Origin: Niveispirillum lacus
GTDB lineage: Bacteria; Pseudomonadota; Alphaproteobacteria; Azospirillales; Azospirillaceae
Length of the DNA stretch: 64,000 nt
Direction: 5' to 3'
Assembly: GCF_002251795.1 (NCBI RefSeq)
Contig: NZ_NOXU01000032.1
Span: 124,001-188,000, forward strand
Shown: positions 35,032-43,676 of the stretch, one piece after another
Position numbering within the stretch: the first letter of the stretch is position 1
Layout of the letters: each line of letters begins with the position of its first letter
The notes under the pieces: model-generated
Seen by the model: the letters and a program-made list of their open reading frames with translations, nothing else
Databases searched by the model: none
What the model was told of the DNA's origin: nothing
Translations under genes and position numbers: made by a program

Positions 35032-35400
35032 TTAGCGGGCGACGATCTGTTTCGTGGAGGAAAGGATGGCCAGGGCCGCGGCCTTTTCGGTGCTGTCGAC
35101 GCCGACATGCCAGACCAGGTCCGAGGCGCGAACTTCGGACAGCCTGGCGGTCACGACGGCGGGCCCGTTTCCAGCGCGGGCGTACAGAATGGCACCGGGA
35201 ACGTCGATGGTGGACGTCGACGGGTCATACTGCGTCCAAGTCCCAGCCGAGCCGCCGGATTCCACCTGAGCCAACACGGTGCCGGGCTGATAGACAGCCC
35301 CGCCGGTCAGGCCGGAAATCGTCACGCGGTCACGCGAAATGGCGCCGACCTCCGAGATGAGGTATTCGCCAGGGTAGAGACCTTCGGTCAAAACGGGCAT
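35032..35400 (-). CDS. Head decoration protein, lambda gpD family
   Basis: 122 aa, MPVLTEGLYPGEYLISEVGAISRDRVTISGLTGG: the PGEYLISE pattern near the N terminus is typical of the HDPD fold that stabilises expanded capsids as trimers. The rest (GTVLAQV, ARLSEVRASDLVW) fits. Promoter-like site 4 lies 57-85 bp upstream. Confidence 0.85.
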   Translation of the reverse strand: MPVLTEGLYPGEYLISEVGAISRDRVTISGLTGGAVYQPGTVLAQVESGGSAGTWTQYDPSTSTIDVPGAILYARAGNGPAVVTARLSEVRASDLVWHVGVDSTEKAAALAILSSTKQIVAR

Positions 35401-35456
35401 CGTGCTTACTCCACAGATATGCCCGCGTTGGTCGGGCGAAAACGGTTGACAGACAT

Positions 35457-35485
35457 AATCTACATCAGGCTCAGCCCGGACGCAA
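35457..35485 (-). promoter_or_regulatory. Prophage promoter 4 (decoration and capsid)
   Basis: Minus strand: ATTTGCGT with -35 TTGCGT (35480-35485), 17 bp, -10 TAGATT (35457-35462), then ATGTCTGTCAACC. Upstream of the 35400 start. Confidence 0.65.
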
Positions 35486-35505
35486 ATCCTGGCCAACCCC
35501 TTGTT

Positions 35506-36792
35506 TTACTTAACCTTTCCGGCGAACCGGTTCATCGCGTCAGCCGCGTCGATCTTGGGGACGTTGCGCGGCGGCACGATGGACCCGAGGGCGCCGGCGG
35601 GGCTGAGCGACGGGTCAATCTGGAGCCTGGCGTCGCCGGCGACCATGAGGTCGAACAACCGGCTGCGGACCTGATCGACGGTCAGGGTGCCGCCTGTCAG
35701 TTCAGCCTCGACCTGGGCGGTGAGACTGGCGCCGATCTTGCGGGCGCGGTCGACCAGGCCCTTGGCGGCCCCGGCGAACTGGACGATGTCCCGGACTTCT
35801 TCAACGGTTGCCCGGCGGGCGATAAGCTCCGACGCGCGGTTGGCGATCCCGCCTTCGGCGCAAATGCGAGCGATTTCAGCGGCTTGCGCAGCGGCGGCGG
35901 CCACGGGATCGGGGTCAGCGGCCGGCGGTGCGTCGGCGGGCTGGTTGGCCGGCGGGGTTGCATCGGCGGCGGGCTCGTTAGAACCTTCGTTTACAGGGCC
36001 GTTTTCCTGGCCTCCGTGGGAGGCAGAGGTATCTTCGGACGTCTGAGGCGTCGTAGAGGCTTCTGACGGGCCCGTATTTTCGGGGGTATCGGTGCCGGCC
36101 TCGGTGGCGTCGGTGGTTTCGGGGTCGGCTTCGGCCCAGGTGTCTGGATCTGCCACGGCGCGCAGGTTGGCCGGCACGCTTCCGAAAGTCCTGAGACGGC
36201 CAAAGTTGGCGCTGGCTGACAGCTTCACGGCACCGGTGACATTGTCCGCGAAACCCTTGGCAACGGCTTCATCGCCGGCCATCCAGGTTTCGGCATCCAT
36301 CATAGCCTTCAGCTCATCCCGGCTCATCCCAGTCTTGCGCTCGTAGGCAGTGACGATCGTCTGGCCGATCTGGTCCAGCAAGTCCGCCATGGACCGCATC
36401 TCGTCGGCATCGCCGACGCTGACGGACCAGGGGTTGTGGATCATAAGGAAGGCATTCGAGCCGATGTTGATCTCGTCACCAGCCATGGCCACGACGGACG
36501 CCATGCTGGCGGCCAGGCCGTCGATGTGGACAACGACACGGGCCGGGTGCGCTAGCAGCAAGTTATAGATCGCCGCGCCATCGAAAACGTCACCGCCAGG
36601 GCTGTTGATGCGCAGGTCGATCCGGTCAACGGCGCCGATGCTGCGCAGATCCCTGATGAAGCTGCTGGCGTTGATGCCCCAGAAGCCAATCTCGTCGTAG
36701 ATCGTGATTTCGACGGAGCTTTCGCCTTCAGCAGGCGTGACCAGGCCGCCGATGCGGTACCAGGAATTCTTGGGCTTGTTGGCAGTGGCCAT
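35506..36792 (-). CDS. ClpP-type prohead protease with scaffold-like tail
   Basis: 428 aa. Residues 1-200 are a S14-type serine protease: INSPGGDVFDGAAIYN, DGLAASMAS with the nucleophilic Ser, and LMIHNPW with the His. The second half is rich in Thr, Glu and Pro (ATEAGTDTPENTGPSEASTTPQTS), then helical, which matches lambda gpC/Nu3 style fusion of protease and scaffold. An internal start could make a separate scaffold. Ends 105 bp before the decoration gene. Confidence 0.88.
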   Translation of the reverse strand: MATANKPKNSWYRIGGLVTPAEGESSVEITIYDEIGFWGINASSFIRDLRSIGAVDRIDLRINSPGGDVFDGAAIYNLLLAHPARVVVHIDGLAASMASVVAMAGDEINIGSNAFLMIHNPWSVSVGDADEMRSMADLLDQIGQTIVTAYERKTGMSRDELKAMMDAETWMAGDEAVAKGFADNVTGAVKLSASANFGRLRTFGSVPANLRAVADPDTWAEADPETTDATEAGTDTPENTGPSEASTTPQTSEDTSASHGGQENGPVNEGSNEPAADATPPANQPADAPPAADPDPVAAAAAQAAEIARICAEGGIANRASELIARRATVEEVRDIVQFAGAAKGLVDRARKIGASLTAQVEAELTGGTLTVDQVRSRLFDLMVAGDARLQIDPSLSPAGALGSIVPPRNVPKIDAADAMNRFAGKVK

Positions 36793-36795
36793 GAT

Positions 36796-37116
36796 TTAGC
36801 ACTCCGTAACGGTAGCCAAGCCGGCGCCAGACGGCGACAGCAGGCTGATGCGGTCGCCAGGCTGGACCCTGAAATACTCAACGGCACCGGCCGGCAAGAT
36901 CATGTCGCCGGCCGCCGCGTCGGCATCGGGACCGATGGCCACGCGGGCAAGAGTCGTGGTTGCCAAGCGGACGACGGACGTAAGCTCACCGACAACTGGC
37001 GAATGCACAGCTGCGCTTGAGCCCGTGGTAAGCGCGGTTGTTAGGGACGGTCGCAGCGCGGGGACCGTCTGGCCCACAGCGCGGAGCGTCAGCTTTTCTC
37101 GGGCCATCTGGCTCAT
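36796..37116 (-). CDS. Small head protein, 106 aa
   Basis: MSQMAREKLTLRAVGQTVPALRPSLTTALTTGSSAAVHSPVVGELTSVVRLATTTLARVAIGPDADAAAGD: beta-rich, no charged coiled coil. The phrase VRLATTTLARVAIGPDADAAAGDMILPAGAVEYFRVQPGDRISLLS resembles small capsid-surface or fibritin-like proteins. Sits 3 bp before the protease gene. Role not certain. Confidence 0.5.
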   Translation of the reverse strand: MSQMAREKLTLRAVGQTVPALRPSLTTALTTGSSAAVHSPVVGELTSVVRLATTTLARVAIGPDADAAAGDMILPAGAVEYFRVQPGDRISLLSPSGAGLATVTEC

Positions 37117-37155
37117 CTGCGACTCACTATATAGATGTTGTTCGACGTTTCCGAC

Positions 37156-37184
37156 AGTTTACATGCAGTCCGGCCTGGACGCAA
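37156..37184 (-). promoter_or_regulatory. Prophage promoter 5
   Basis: Minus strand: ATTTGCGT with -35 TTGCGT (37179-37184), 17 bp, -10 TAAACT (37156-37161), followed by GTCGG. 40 bp upstream of the 37116 start. Confidence 0.65.
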
Positions 37185-37204
37185 ATCGGCGACCCGGCTG
37201 AGCT

Positions 37205-38716
37205 TTACCGGCGGGCCTGGGCCCGCGCGGCTGGGTTGGAACCGGGCGTCGGCGCGGCGGTGGACGAGGCATATCGCAGCCCCATCCTCTCCGCCCGCGC
37301 GTTGTCCCTGGCATGCTCGCTGTCGACATCCTCGCTGTCGTAGCCGGCCTCTGACACAACTTCAGAGCGAGACTTGAAGCCATTTTTGACAGCCAGTTCG
37401 TTCGCCTGGACCTCTTGGACGGGCTGCAAATAGCCCCAGCTCGGCGGCGTCCAGCGCACGTCATAAAGGTCTTCAACCTCAACGCCGGCGGGCAGTTCGA
37501 TGGCACCGGACAGGATCGCGGTGTCGATCCAGCGCTCCCATATGGGATGGCACATCTGCTGCACCATGAGGTTGTGCTGGTAGGCCTCCAAGCCGCGGCG
37601 ATACTCGATCAGAACTTGGCGCAGGGTACGGTCCGACATGCCAGACGTGGGTCCGACCAGGACTTCGTAGGGCATGCCAACCGATGCGCAGATCCAGCGA
37701 AACTGCCAAGTTAAGAATGGATCGTAACTGCCGCCGACTTCCGCGGGCTGTGAAAGCTCGGGTTTTTGGCCGGGGTCCAGCATTTGCCAAGTTCCGGGCT
37801 GCAAAACCATGGTTGAGTCGCCGCGATCGTCTGGCTCATCCTCACCAAGAACGGGGCCTGACGTGTCTGTTGGATTTGTGATCCACCCGACTATGTTTGC
37901 TGTTGCTTTCTTTCTTACGAGTTCTGCATCGTCGTAAGCGTCCAGTTCGCGCAGTTTAATGAGGGCCCTGGTGAGCAGTGGTTCGCCGCGCTCAAGGCCC
38001 GCACGGAAATTCGGATTCAGAGCGACATGGCATACAGACGAGGCTGGCACCGCTACGGTTTCGATGGTCGATCCAGCATCGTAATCCCAGATGCCGGCGC
38101 CCATTTCCCCTGGATGCCGGCGCAGCATGTGGACGTAAGCGCGGCGGCCAATCTGGTCGCGTTCGATGCCGGCCACAATCCTGTTGCCGGGGACGGCGGG
38201 CACTATCGGATACAACAGCGGCACCTGTTCGGCCTCGATGGCTTCCAGCTGCAGCGGTACAGCGAGGCCGTCTTCGGGCCGGCGCGGGCGGAAGCGAATG
38301 AACATCTCGCCTGCCGCAGCGGTGCCGCCGGCGACCAGACTTTGCATGCCGTACAGATCCAGGCGGCCAAAGGTGTCACACTGGCGGCACCAGCGGGCCC
38401 AAAGGCGTTGGATTTTGCGCTTGAGTTCTGGATGATCTGGAAGCTGCAGCAGGGGTTTGATGCCAGTCCCGACTACATCGCGCGAAAATTTGGAAACGAT
38501 GTCGGCGGCCCATCCGTCAGAGCGGACGGCCTGGCGCGACCTTGCGCGGAGGGTCGACAAGTTGTTGATTAAGCTGGCATTCGGCCCGGTCTGCGGCGCA
38601 GCCCAGTTCGCGCCACGGCCTTCGCCGCTGGCAGCCTCGTACTCTGCGCCGGACACCGCGGCTTTGACCGATACTGAGCCGGCCCTGACGCGGACTCTGG
38701 GTTTATGGGCTGGCAT
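37205..38716 (-). CDS. Portal protein, lambda gpB family
   Basis: 503 aa; dodecameric gate of the capsid. Wording such as PNASLINNLSTLRARSRQAVRSDGWAADIVSKFSRDVVGTGI, QLEAIEAEQVPL, GWITNPTDTSGPVLGE, QWRWICASVGMPYEVLVGPTSGMSDRTLRQVLIEYRRGLE (shortened here) is that of lambda-type portals. Full length. Located between the gpW-like gene and the protease, the lambda order. Confidence 0.92.
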   Translation of the reverse strand: MPAHKPRVRVRAGSVSVKAAVSGAEYEAASGEGRGANWAAPQTGPNASLINNLSTLRARSRQAVRSDGWAADIVSKFSRDVVGTGIKPLLQLPDHPELKRKIQRLWARWCRQCDTFGRLDLYGMQSLVAGGTAAAGEMFIRFRPRRPEDGLAVPLQLEAIEAEQVPLLYPIVPAVPGNRIVAGIERDQIGRRAYVHMLRRHPGEMGAGIWDYDAGSTIETVAVPASSVCHVALNPNFRAGLERGEPLLTRALIKLRELDAYDDAELVRKKATANIVGWITNPTDTSGPVLGEDEPDDRGDSTMVLQPGTWQMLDPGQKPELSQPAEVGGSYDPFLTWQFRWICASVGMPYEVLVGPTSGMSDRTLRQVLIEYRRGLEAYQHNLMVQQMCHPIWERWIDTAILSGAIELPAGVEVEDLYDVRWTPPSWGYLQPVQEVQANELAVKNGFKSRSEVVSEAGYDSEDVDSEHARDNARAERMGLRYASSTAAPTPGSNPAARAQARR

Positions 38717-38717
38717 T

Positions 38718-38966
38718 TCAGAATCCCTTGCAGGTGCTGACGATGATGCGGCGCAAGCGGCGGCGGGCGGTGCCCGTGGGCGAGGTCAGCGCGGACAGTT
38801 CATCGTCGATGGAACGCAGGCGCGAGCGCATTGCGGCTTCCGAGTCGTACTTAACCCGTTGATCTCCGTAGGAAATTTCGGTTGCGCCGCGCAGCAGAGC
38901 GGATTCCAGCTCTGCCCGCATGTTTTCGAGGTAGACGATCCGATCTGGGGTAGACATAGCAGCCAT
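38718..38966 (-). CDS. gpW-like head-tail joining protein
   Basis: 82 aa, helical, MSTPDRIVYLENMRAELESALLRGATEISYGDQRVKYDSEAAMRSRLRSIDDELSAL (abbreviated start). The YGDQRVKYDS pattern is typical of gpW. GAGGTGAG about 9 bp upstream favours ATG 38966. It completes the head before tail attachment. Confidence 0.8.
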   Translation of the reverse strand: MAAMSTPDRIVYLENMRAELESALLRGATEISYGDQRVKYDSEAAMRSRLRSIDDELSALTSPTGTARRRLRRIIVSTCKGF

Positions 38967-38982
38967 TGCGCGACACTCACCT

Positions 38983-41211
38983 CTATCTCATACCCATGAC
39001 GAACCGCGGCCCGCTCCGACGCTTTGCCTTCGGCGCGGGGGCCGGCGGCGGTGGCTGCGGAGAGGGGGCCGGCCCGGCGGCCGAATGATCGGCAGGCCGG
39101 GCCGGCTGCCCGGCGGCGGGAGCCACCCGAGGGGCCGGGCCGATGTCTGGCGATCCCACCACAGGAGATGAATGGTGTCTGTCGCGCTTTTCAACATCGT
39201 GAGCCGAAGATAGCATGGAATTTGGGGCTGACGCAAATCCGGGGCCGGCGGCCGGTGCGGCGGTGACAGAGCCGGACGGCGCACGCTGCGAAACGTAGGT
39301 GTTGAGCCTCAGGCCATAGGCTTTGAGGCCGCACAGCGCTGCGTAGGCGTAGCAAATCAAGTCCCAACTTTCGTTTCGCTTGCGCTCTGGATTCTTCCAG
39401 TAGCGCCTGTATTCGCCGCGTTCGTGGACAGTCACCAACTTTTCGGCAGTAAGTTGCTCGAAGAAGTCCTTTTCGAGGTTTTGCCCGAAGCGGATGTAGC
39501 CAGGCCCGTGACTTTCGATTTTCAGGCGGGCGTGGATTTGGTCTTTGGCGGCGTTGGTTCCAACGATGTAAAAAGTCTTGCCGGACTTGGACATGGAGAC
39601 CTTTGACGGCCACACTGGCGACCGCTGGCCGTTACGCTCGGACGCGCCTTTGATTGCCCAAACTCGCCGGCCGGCGCGGGCGGCGGCGAATTCGTAGACC
39701 CTCTGGGCGTGATGGCCACCGGTGTCGATGGTGGTGGCCTGGATGTGAAAGGCTCGGCCATCCCAACGGCTTACGGGGGTCTTGAGGAGTTTGTCGAGTT
39801 CGAGCCAAACGTGACCCTGGCCTGGATCGCCAGGGATCACAACATGGTCGATGACCGACGAGCACTCGTCGATGCCATAGGAAACGATCAACGCCTCAAG
39901 ACGATTGTCCTGGACGTCGACGGAGCAGACAAGCAAGCTGGAATCATCAGGGATGATCCCGGAGTACGATTCGCGGCGTGACATGAGTACGCCGTCGTCC
40001 AGTTTCTGCCCGCGTTCTTCGTATTCTTCGGCAAGCTGCGTATTGATGAAGAACCGAAGCTGTTCTACATCATCCTGGACGGTAATCCATTTGTATACGA
40101 GTTCGGATACTGTTTGCGTGCAGCTGTAGAGCTTACTGGCCCAGTAGCCTGCGTGGCGGTTGGAAACGGCGCGCTTGCCACAGTGGCGGCACAGAGCGCG
40201 GCCGATCAGGTGCTCATCGTCCCAGTCCCACATGCGCGTGACCTGGGGATCCTGGTCTTCGCCGCAGCACCTGAAGCGCCGGGTTTGCCGCCAGCGGATG
40301 GTGGTGCGGATAGCGTGATGTCGTTCGCGATCGGTCCAGCCCGCGCCGCAGCCTTCGCAGTAAACCCTGGCGGTTTCGGGCTGGTGATTTCCGTCTTCGT
40401 CCTTATCCCACTGGACCTGCGACCAACGAAGGATTTGCTCATGGTCGCAGTGCGGGCAGCGGACGTAGGGCCGGCGCTGGTCGGATGAGGCGTAGCTTTT
40501 CGAGATCGACCCTTCTTTCGTCGTCGGGCTGCAGGTGCGGATCGACAAGGAATTGGCCACGAAGGAGGACATGCGCTCTTCAGCGAGCAAAATGGGGTCG
40601 CCCTCGGGCGTGGTGGAATACTTGTCGACCTCATCAAGGCCAACGACGCGGATCGAGATCATAGCCAGGTTTGTGGGCGAGCCGGCGGCGGTGATGAGCA
40701 GGTCGCCGCCGGGGAATTTCTTGTAAGCCTGGGTGCTTTTGCCATCACGATCGGCGGCATCGCGCACAAGGTCGCGCAGCACCGGCGAATGGCGGATCAA
40801 AGGCGAAATCTTTTTCTTGGAAAAAGTCTGGACCGCATCTTCTTTCGGCTGAACAAATAAAATTGGGCATGGATCAAGATGAGCGAAGTATCCGAAAGTA
40901 TTCTCTAAGCAACTCGTTTTCATTATTTGGGTGCATGACATAATAGTTATTGTCCGCACGCCCGGTTCGGTGACTGCGCGCATAGGCCCACGGGCAACTT
41001 CTTGCGTAGAAGTGCGCCACTTGCCCGGAATTGCATTGCCCTCCGGTCCCAGGACTCGAAATTCATCTGCCCATTGGTCAACGGTAAGTCTCGGCGGCGG
41101 CAGAAGTGCGCCGCGAGACTTTATGCGCAGCAGTTGGCCCAGGGCCTGCCGGGCTTCAGGCGCGGTTCTCATCATCGCCTCCATCGGCCTGGTTGTTACG
41201 ATGTTGGTCAT
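38983..41211 (-). CDS. Terminase large subunit, lambda gpA family
   Basis: Packaging ATPase and nuclease, 742 aa from ATG 41211. Motifs: a degenerate Walker A-like CTQIMKTSCLEN, ILFVQPKEDAVQTFSKKKISPLI, VGLDEVDKY (Walker B), a zinc-binding CPHCDHEQ with CEGCG, and the nuclease part with VDVQDNRLEALIVSYG and WDLICYAYAALCG. After NTYVSQR an 85-residue Pro/Ala/Gly-rich tail follows; a promoter-like site lies inside the DNA of this tail. Confidence 0.93.
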   Translation of the reverse strand: MTNIVTTRPMEAMMRTAPEARQALGQLLRIKSRGALLPPPRLTVDQWADEFRVLGPEGNAIPGKWRTSTQEVARGPMRAVTEPGVRTITIMSCTQIMKTSCLENTFGYFAHLDPCPILFVQPKEDAVQTFSKKKISPLIRHSPVLRDLVRDAADRDGKSTQAYKKFPGGDLLITAAGSPTNLAMISIRVVGLDEVDKYSTTPEGDPILLAEERMSSFVANSLSIRTCSPTTKEGSISKSYASSDQRRPYVRCPHCDHEQILRWSQVQWDKDEDGNHQPETARVYCEGCGAGWTDRERHHAIRTTIRWRQTRRFRCCGEDQDPQVTRMWDWDDEHLIGRALCRHCGKRAVSNRHAGYWASKLYSCTQTVSELVYKWITVQDDVEQLRFFINTQLAEEYEERGQKLDDGVLMSRRESYSGIIPDDSSLLVCSVDVQDNRLEALIVSYGIDECSSVIDHVVIPGDPGQGHVWLELDKLLKTPVSRWDGRAFHIQATTIDTGGHHAQRVYEFAAARAGRRVWAIKGASERNGQRSPVWPSKVSMSKSGKTFYIVGTNAAKDQIHARLKIESHGPGYIRFGQNLEKDFFEQLTAEKLVTVHERGEYRRYWKNPERKRNESWDLICYAYAALCGLKAYGLRLNTYVSQRAPSGSVTAAPAAGPGFASAPNSMLSSAHDVEKRDRHHSSPVVGSPDIGPAPRVAPAAGQPARPADHSAAGPAPSPQPPPPAPAPKAKRRSGPRFVMGMR
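39207..39236 (-). promoter_or_regulatory. Prophage promoter 6, inside the terminase 3' end
   Basis: Minus strand: ATTTGCGT with -35 TTGCGT (39231-39236), 18 bp, -10 TATCTT (39207-39212). It would serve gpW, portal and later genes. Confidence 0.5.
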
Positions 41212-42034
41212 CGGCTTGCCTTTGGATTGCAGCGTCGTAGCCCAAGGCCTCCAGCGCGACATCGATCTCTTTCCGCATTTCACGGAAAAGCGTTTCCCCG
41301 TCAGCGCCAGCGAGCGTTTGCGATACGCGGGCCGGCAGGGATCGCAGGCGAGCCCGGACCTCTGAGTATTCCTCGGACACGATCTGGACCACATCGGCGA
41401 GCATCAGAGTCTCTTGGCGAACGCGCGCGAGTTGGTATTCAGCCATGCGGGCTTCGGCCGACAGTTTCCGACGCTGCGCCTCCTCCTTATCCATCAGACT
41501 GTCGTCGTCCATTCCGGCAGCGGCGCGGGCTCTTTCCTCGCGCCAGGCGATGACGGCAGCGATGTCTATTTGCCAGCCGCCGCCATCCGCCGCATTGTCG
41601 GGACGCTGATGCACAGGCATGCCGTCAGCGATCCAGGCGCGGATGGTATTGCGGGACCGGCCAGTCATCATCGCGAGCTGCGAAAGGGACACGTATCGCC
41701 CACCAGGCACCGCACCATCATCAGCTTCGCAGTCGTCGACAGCCATATCATCCAGGCGGACGGCAGCGGCTGGCTCATCATCGGCGACACGGCGTCTGAC
41801 ATCTTCCGGTGCCGGACCAGCGAGCATCAGACCTTCCGGAGCGGCGGATTTGCGGGGGCGGCCACGGCCGCGCTTCGGAGGCGGGCCGGCAAGGCGAATA
41901 CCAGCAGCTGGAGCGGCACCGAGTATCGGGGCGGGATCTGCGTCGATGGGATCCTGGGCATGGCCAGCATCATCACCACCGACTTCGAAGAACGGGACAT
42001 CGTGGAGGATGGGTGGCGGGTCGCGGCGGGGCAT
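41156..42034 (-). CDS. Terminase small subunit, Nu1-like
   Basis: 292 aa. Contains an AT-hook-like KRGRGRPRKS near residue 55, then a winged-helix DNA-binding part (YVSLSQLAMMTGRSRNTIRAWIADGMPV), the usual cos-binding region of Nu1. A helical C terminus follows (AEYQLARVRQETLMLADVVQIVSEEYSEVRARLRSLPARV). The end overlaps the large-subunit start by 56 bp. Start 42034 (MPRRDPPP). Promoter-like site 7 lies upstream. Confidence 0.85.
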   Translation of the reverse strand: MPRRDPPPILHDVPFFEVGGDDAGHAQDPIDADPAPILGAAPAAGIRLAGPPPKRGRGRPRKSAAPEGLMLAGPAPEDVRRRVADDEPAAAVRLDDMAVDDCEADDGAVPGGRYVSLSQLAMMTGRSRNTIRAWIADGMPVHQRPDNAADGGGWQIDIAAVIAWREERARAAAGMDDDSLMDKEEAQRRKLSAEARMAEYQLARVRQETLMLADVVQIVSEEYSEVRARLRSLPARVSQTLAGADGETLFREMRKEIDVALEALGYDAAIQRQADDQHRNNQADGGDDENRA

Positions 42035-42072
42035 CGTGGTGTCCGAAACTGTCGAAAATCGAGAATGACGAC

Positions 42073-42101
42073 AGTCTACATTGCAGCGGCGCGGCACGCA
42101 A
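42073..42101 (-). promoter_or_regulatory. Prophage promoter 7 (terminase operon)
   Basis: Minus strand: ATTTGCGT with -35 TTGCGT (42096-42101), 17 bp, -10 TAGACT (42073-42078), followed by GTCGTCATT. 39 bp upstream of the small-terminase start. Confidence 0.7.
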
Positions 42102-42180
42102 ATCTGGGAGGCTGGAGGATGGAGGGGGCCGGGGAGCAAGCCAGGTGTCATGGCCCAAAACCATGAAATCGCAAGCACAT

Positions 42181-42198
42181 CAAAGTGCGCGAATTACC
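42181..42198 (-). promoter_or_regulatory. CACTTT motif, copy 1
   Basis: 18-bp sequence identical to 42555-42572. On the minus strand it reads GGTAATTCGCGCACTTTG and lies 147 bp upstream of the small-terminase start. Confidence 0.5.
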
Positions 42199-42436
42199 CC
42201 TTTTTCATTTTTCCACACTGGGTCCCCGGCGGTCTGGCATCCATTCCTTCCCACCACCGACCAGCATCCCCCTCATCTCCTTCCTGCTGGCCCAGCTCCC
42301 GCTTCATCGCCCACCGCTTACCCACGCGCCGCGCAGCCACAGCAGCCATCACCACCGCAGGCGCAGCAGCGCCAGGCCAGGGCGGAAGCGATGCTGGCGT
42401 CTGGCCCTGGGGATGGAGGATAGCGGCGGCGGACAT
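42194..42436 (-). CDS. Possible small protein, 80 aa
   Basis: Frame starting MSAAAILHPQGQTPASLPPWPGAAAPAVVMAAVAARRVGKRWAMK at 42436, with AGGA 4 bp upstream and a CACTTT motif 119 bp upstream. An alanine/valine-rich stretch followed by a basic, glutamate-rich tail could be a short membrane anchor. The region is otherwise a gap of 550 bp. Doubtful, but better than its overlapping frames. Confidence 0.35.
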   Translation of the reverse strand: MSAAAILHPQGQTPASLPPWPGAAAPAVVMAAVAARRVGKRWAMKRELGQQEGDEGDAGRWWEGMDARPPGTQCGKMKKG

Positions 42437-42554
42437 GGGATCCTGCGGAGGTGTGGGCGGACCGGTGCGGATGGAGGATGATGGGCTGGCACAACAGCGG
42501 TGGAGGGCCAACCCGGCGGTGTCAGATAGGAAAATGGTCTTGTGTCGGACAGAA

Positions 42555-42572
42555 CAAAGTGCGCGAATTACC
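42555..42572 (-). promoter_or_regulatory. CACTTT motif, copy 2
   Basis: Exact copy of 42181-42198. Immediately upstream on the plus strand is TGTCGGACAG, an operator-like half dyad. Confidence 0.5.
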
Positions 42573-42600
42573 TGTGAGGACCAAAAACTTTTCGACCCGG

Positions 42601-43224
42601 CTACGGGACGATGGAGGCATTGACCAGCGCCTGGATTGCATCGGCGACCTTGCCGGTATTGCGCTCAGCGGCAGCCCTTGCGTCCTCAGTAAAGTGCAGC
42701 TGGGGCTTGTGAGTGCGCTTGCGTAGGAAGGCGATGAGCAACTCGGAGCGGGCGGGCCGGCCGGCGGCGGCACCGCGCTTGGCCTTCGGTCGCCGCCAGA
42801 TGCCGGGCTGAGAACCGGGGCCTGGGCGACCGGCGAATGCGTCAGGGCGAGCCAAGGCGCGTGAGATGGCGCCCCTGGGGATGTTGCCGTTGGCGTTGGT
42901 GCGCTGTCCGAAAGGCATCAGGAGCGGCTTGCCGGGAGCAACATGTGTCGTGCCGCCGGTTTCGATTTTGATGAGGTATGCAGCCTGAAGCTCCTGCGCG
43001 AAGACGCGGGCAATGAGCGAGCCTGGCGCGGCGTAGGCAATGCGGTAGGCTCGCTTCGTAAAAGGTGTGGGTTTGTCGATGCGGACATCCAGCTGAGCCG
43101 TGACGTGCGCCTGGACAGCTTTCGCGATGTCGTTTACCCCACGAGCCACGACACGCTCCAGCTTCGCTGACATGCGCCCCAAAGCATCAGAGACCCGGCC
43201 GGCGTTGGTGCGTATGTCGATCAT
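42601..43224 (-). CDS. HK97 gp10-like neck / minor tail protein
   Basis: 207 aa. MIDIRTNAGRVSDALGRMSAKLERVVARGVNDIAKAVQAHVTAQL followed by TPFTKRAYRIAYAA and GTTHVAPGKPLLMPFGQRTNANGNIPRGAI (excerpts). The initial long helix with RALNDTAKxVQ-like wording is that of gp10-type head-tail proteins and related late proteins. It lies outside the main late operon, next to the terminase. An in-frame ATG 12 bp upstream is possible. Confidence 0.6.
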   Translation of the reverse strand: MIDIRTNAGRVSDALGRMSAKLERVVARGVNDIAKAVQAHVTAQLDVRIDKPTPFTKRAYRIAYAAPGSLIARVFAQELQAAYLIKIETGGTTHVAPGKPLLMPFGQRTNANGNIPRGAISRALARPDAFAGRPGPGSQPGIWRRPKAKRGAAAGRPARSELLIAFLRKRTHKPQLHFTEDARAAAERNTGKVADAIQALVNASIVP

Positions 43225-43325
43225 GGCCGGGGGCATAGGGGCGGTCGCTTCTCTGGTTGTGGCTGTCTCTGCTGGGGATGATGGCAGATTGTCGGATATG
43301 CAGCAAGCGGATGATCGACATTTCT

Positions 43326-43341
43326 CCAAAGTGCGGAAATC
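43326..43341 (-). promoter_or_regulatory. CACTTT motif, copy 3
   Basis: Minus strand GATTTCCGCACTTTGG, followed by AGAAATGTCGATCATC. About 100 bp upstream of the 43224 start. Confidence 0.5.
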
Positions 43342-43388
43342 TGGCCTCCCTTCCCGGCGCCGCAGGGGAATGGGGGCGGATCCTGAGA

Positions 43389-43676
43389 TCAGGATCCGTC
43401 GCCGCGGCCGCGCAGGTGAGATGACATGCGGTCAATGCGATCCAGGGTGCCAACTAACTCCGCCCTTCGACTCTCCAACATTTTGGCCAGGACCGGCCAG
43501 ACCCATCCTGGGATTGGCCGCTGACCGGCAGCCCACCGCTGCACGAGCCGTCCGTCAATAGCATCCCGAGGGCCGCGAGGGTGATGTGGGCCAAGCAGTC
43601 GAGCGAGTGGCTGACGCCACTCACCCCCTAGCAGCAGTTCGCCTGCGAGAGCGAGGTCTTCCTGGTCGCGTGTCAT
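43389..43676 (-). CDS. Small HTH (Cro/CI-like) DNA-binding protein
   Basis: 95 aa. LAGELLLGGEWRQPLARLLG ... DGRLVQRWAAGQRPIPGWVWPVLAKMLESRRAEL follows the helix-turn-helix pattern of Cro-like proteins (recognition helix around RLVQRWAAGQ). Start 43676 overlaps the stop of the 482-aa gene (ATGA), so they are translationally coupled. A candidate reader of the repeated motifs in this region. Confidence 0.65.
   Translation of the reverse strand: MTRDQEDLALAGELLLGGEWRQPLARLLGPHHPRGPRDAIDGRLVQRWAAGQRPIPGWVWPVLAKMLESRRAELVGTLDRIDRMSSHLRGRGDGS

Noticed and set aside
33884-36066. Two plus-strand ORFs of 353-383 aa
   Set aside because: Antisense to capsid, decoration and protease genes with strong family motifs.
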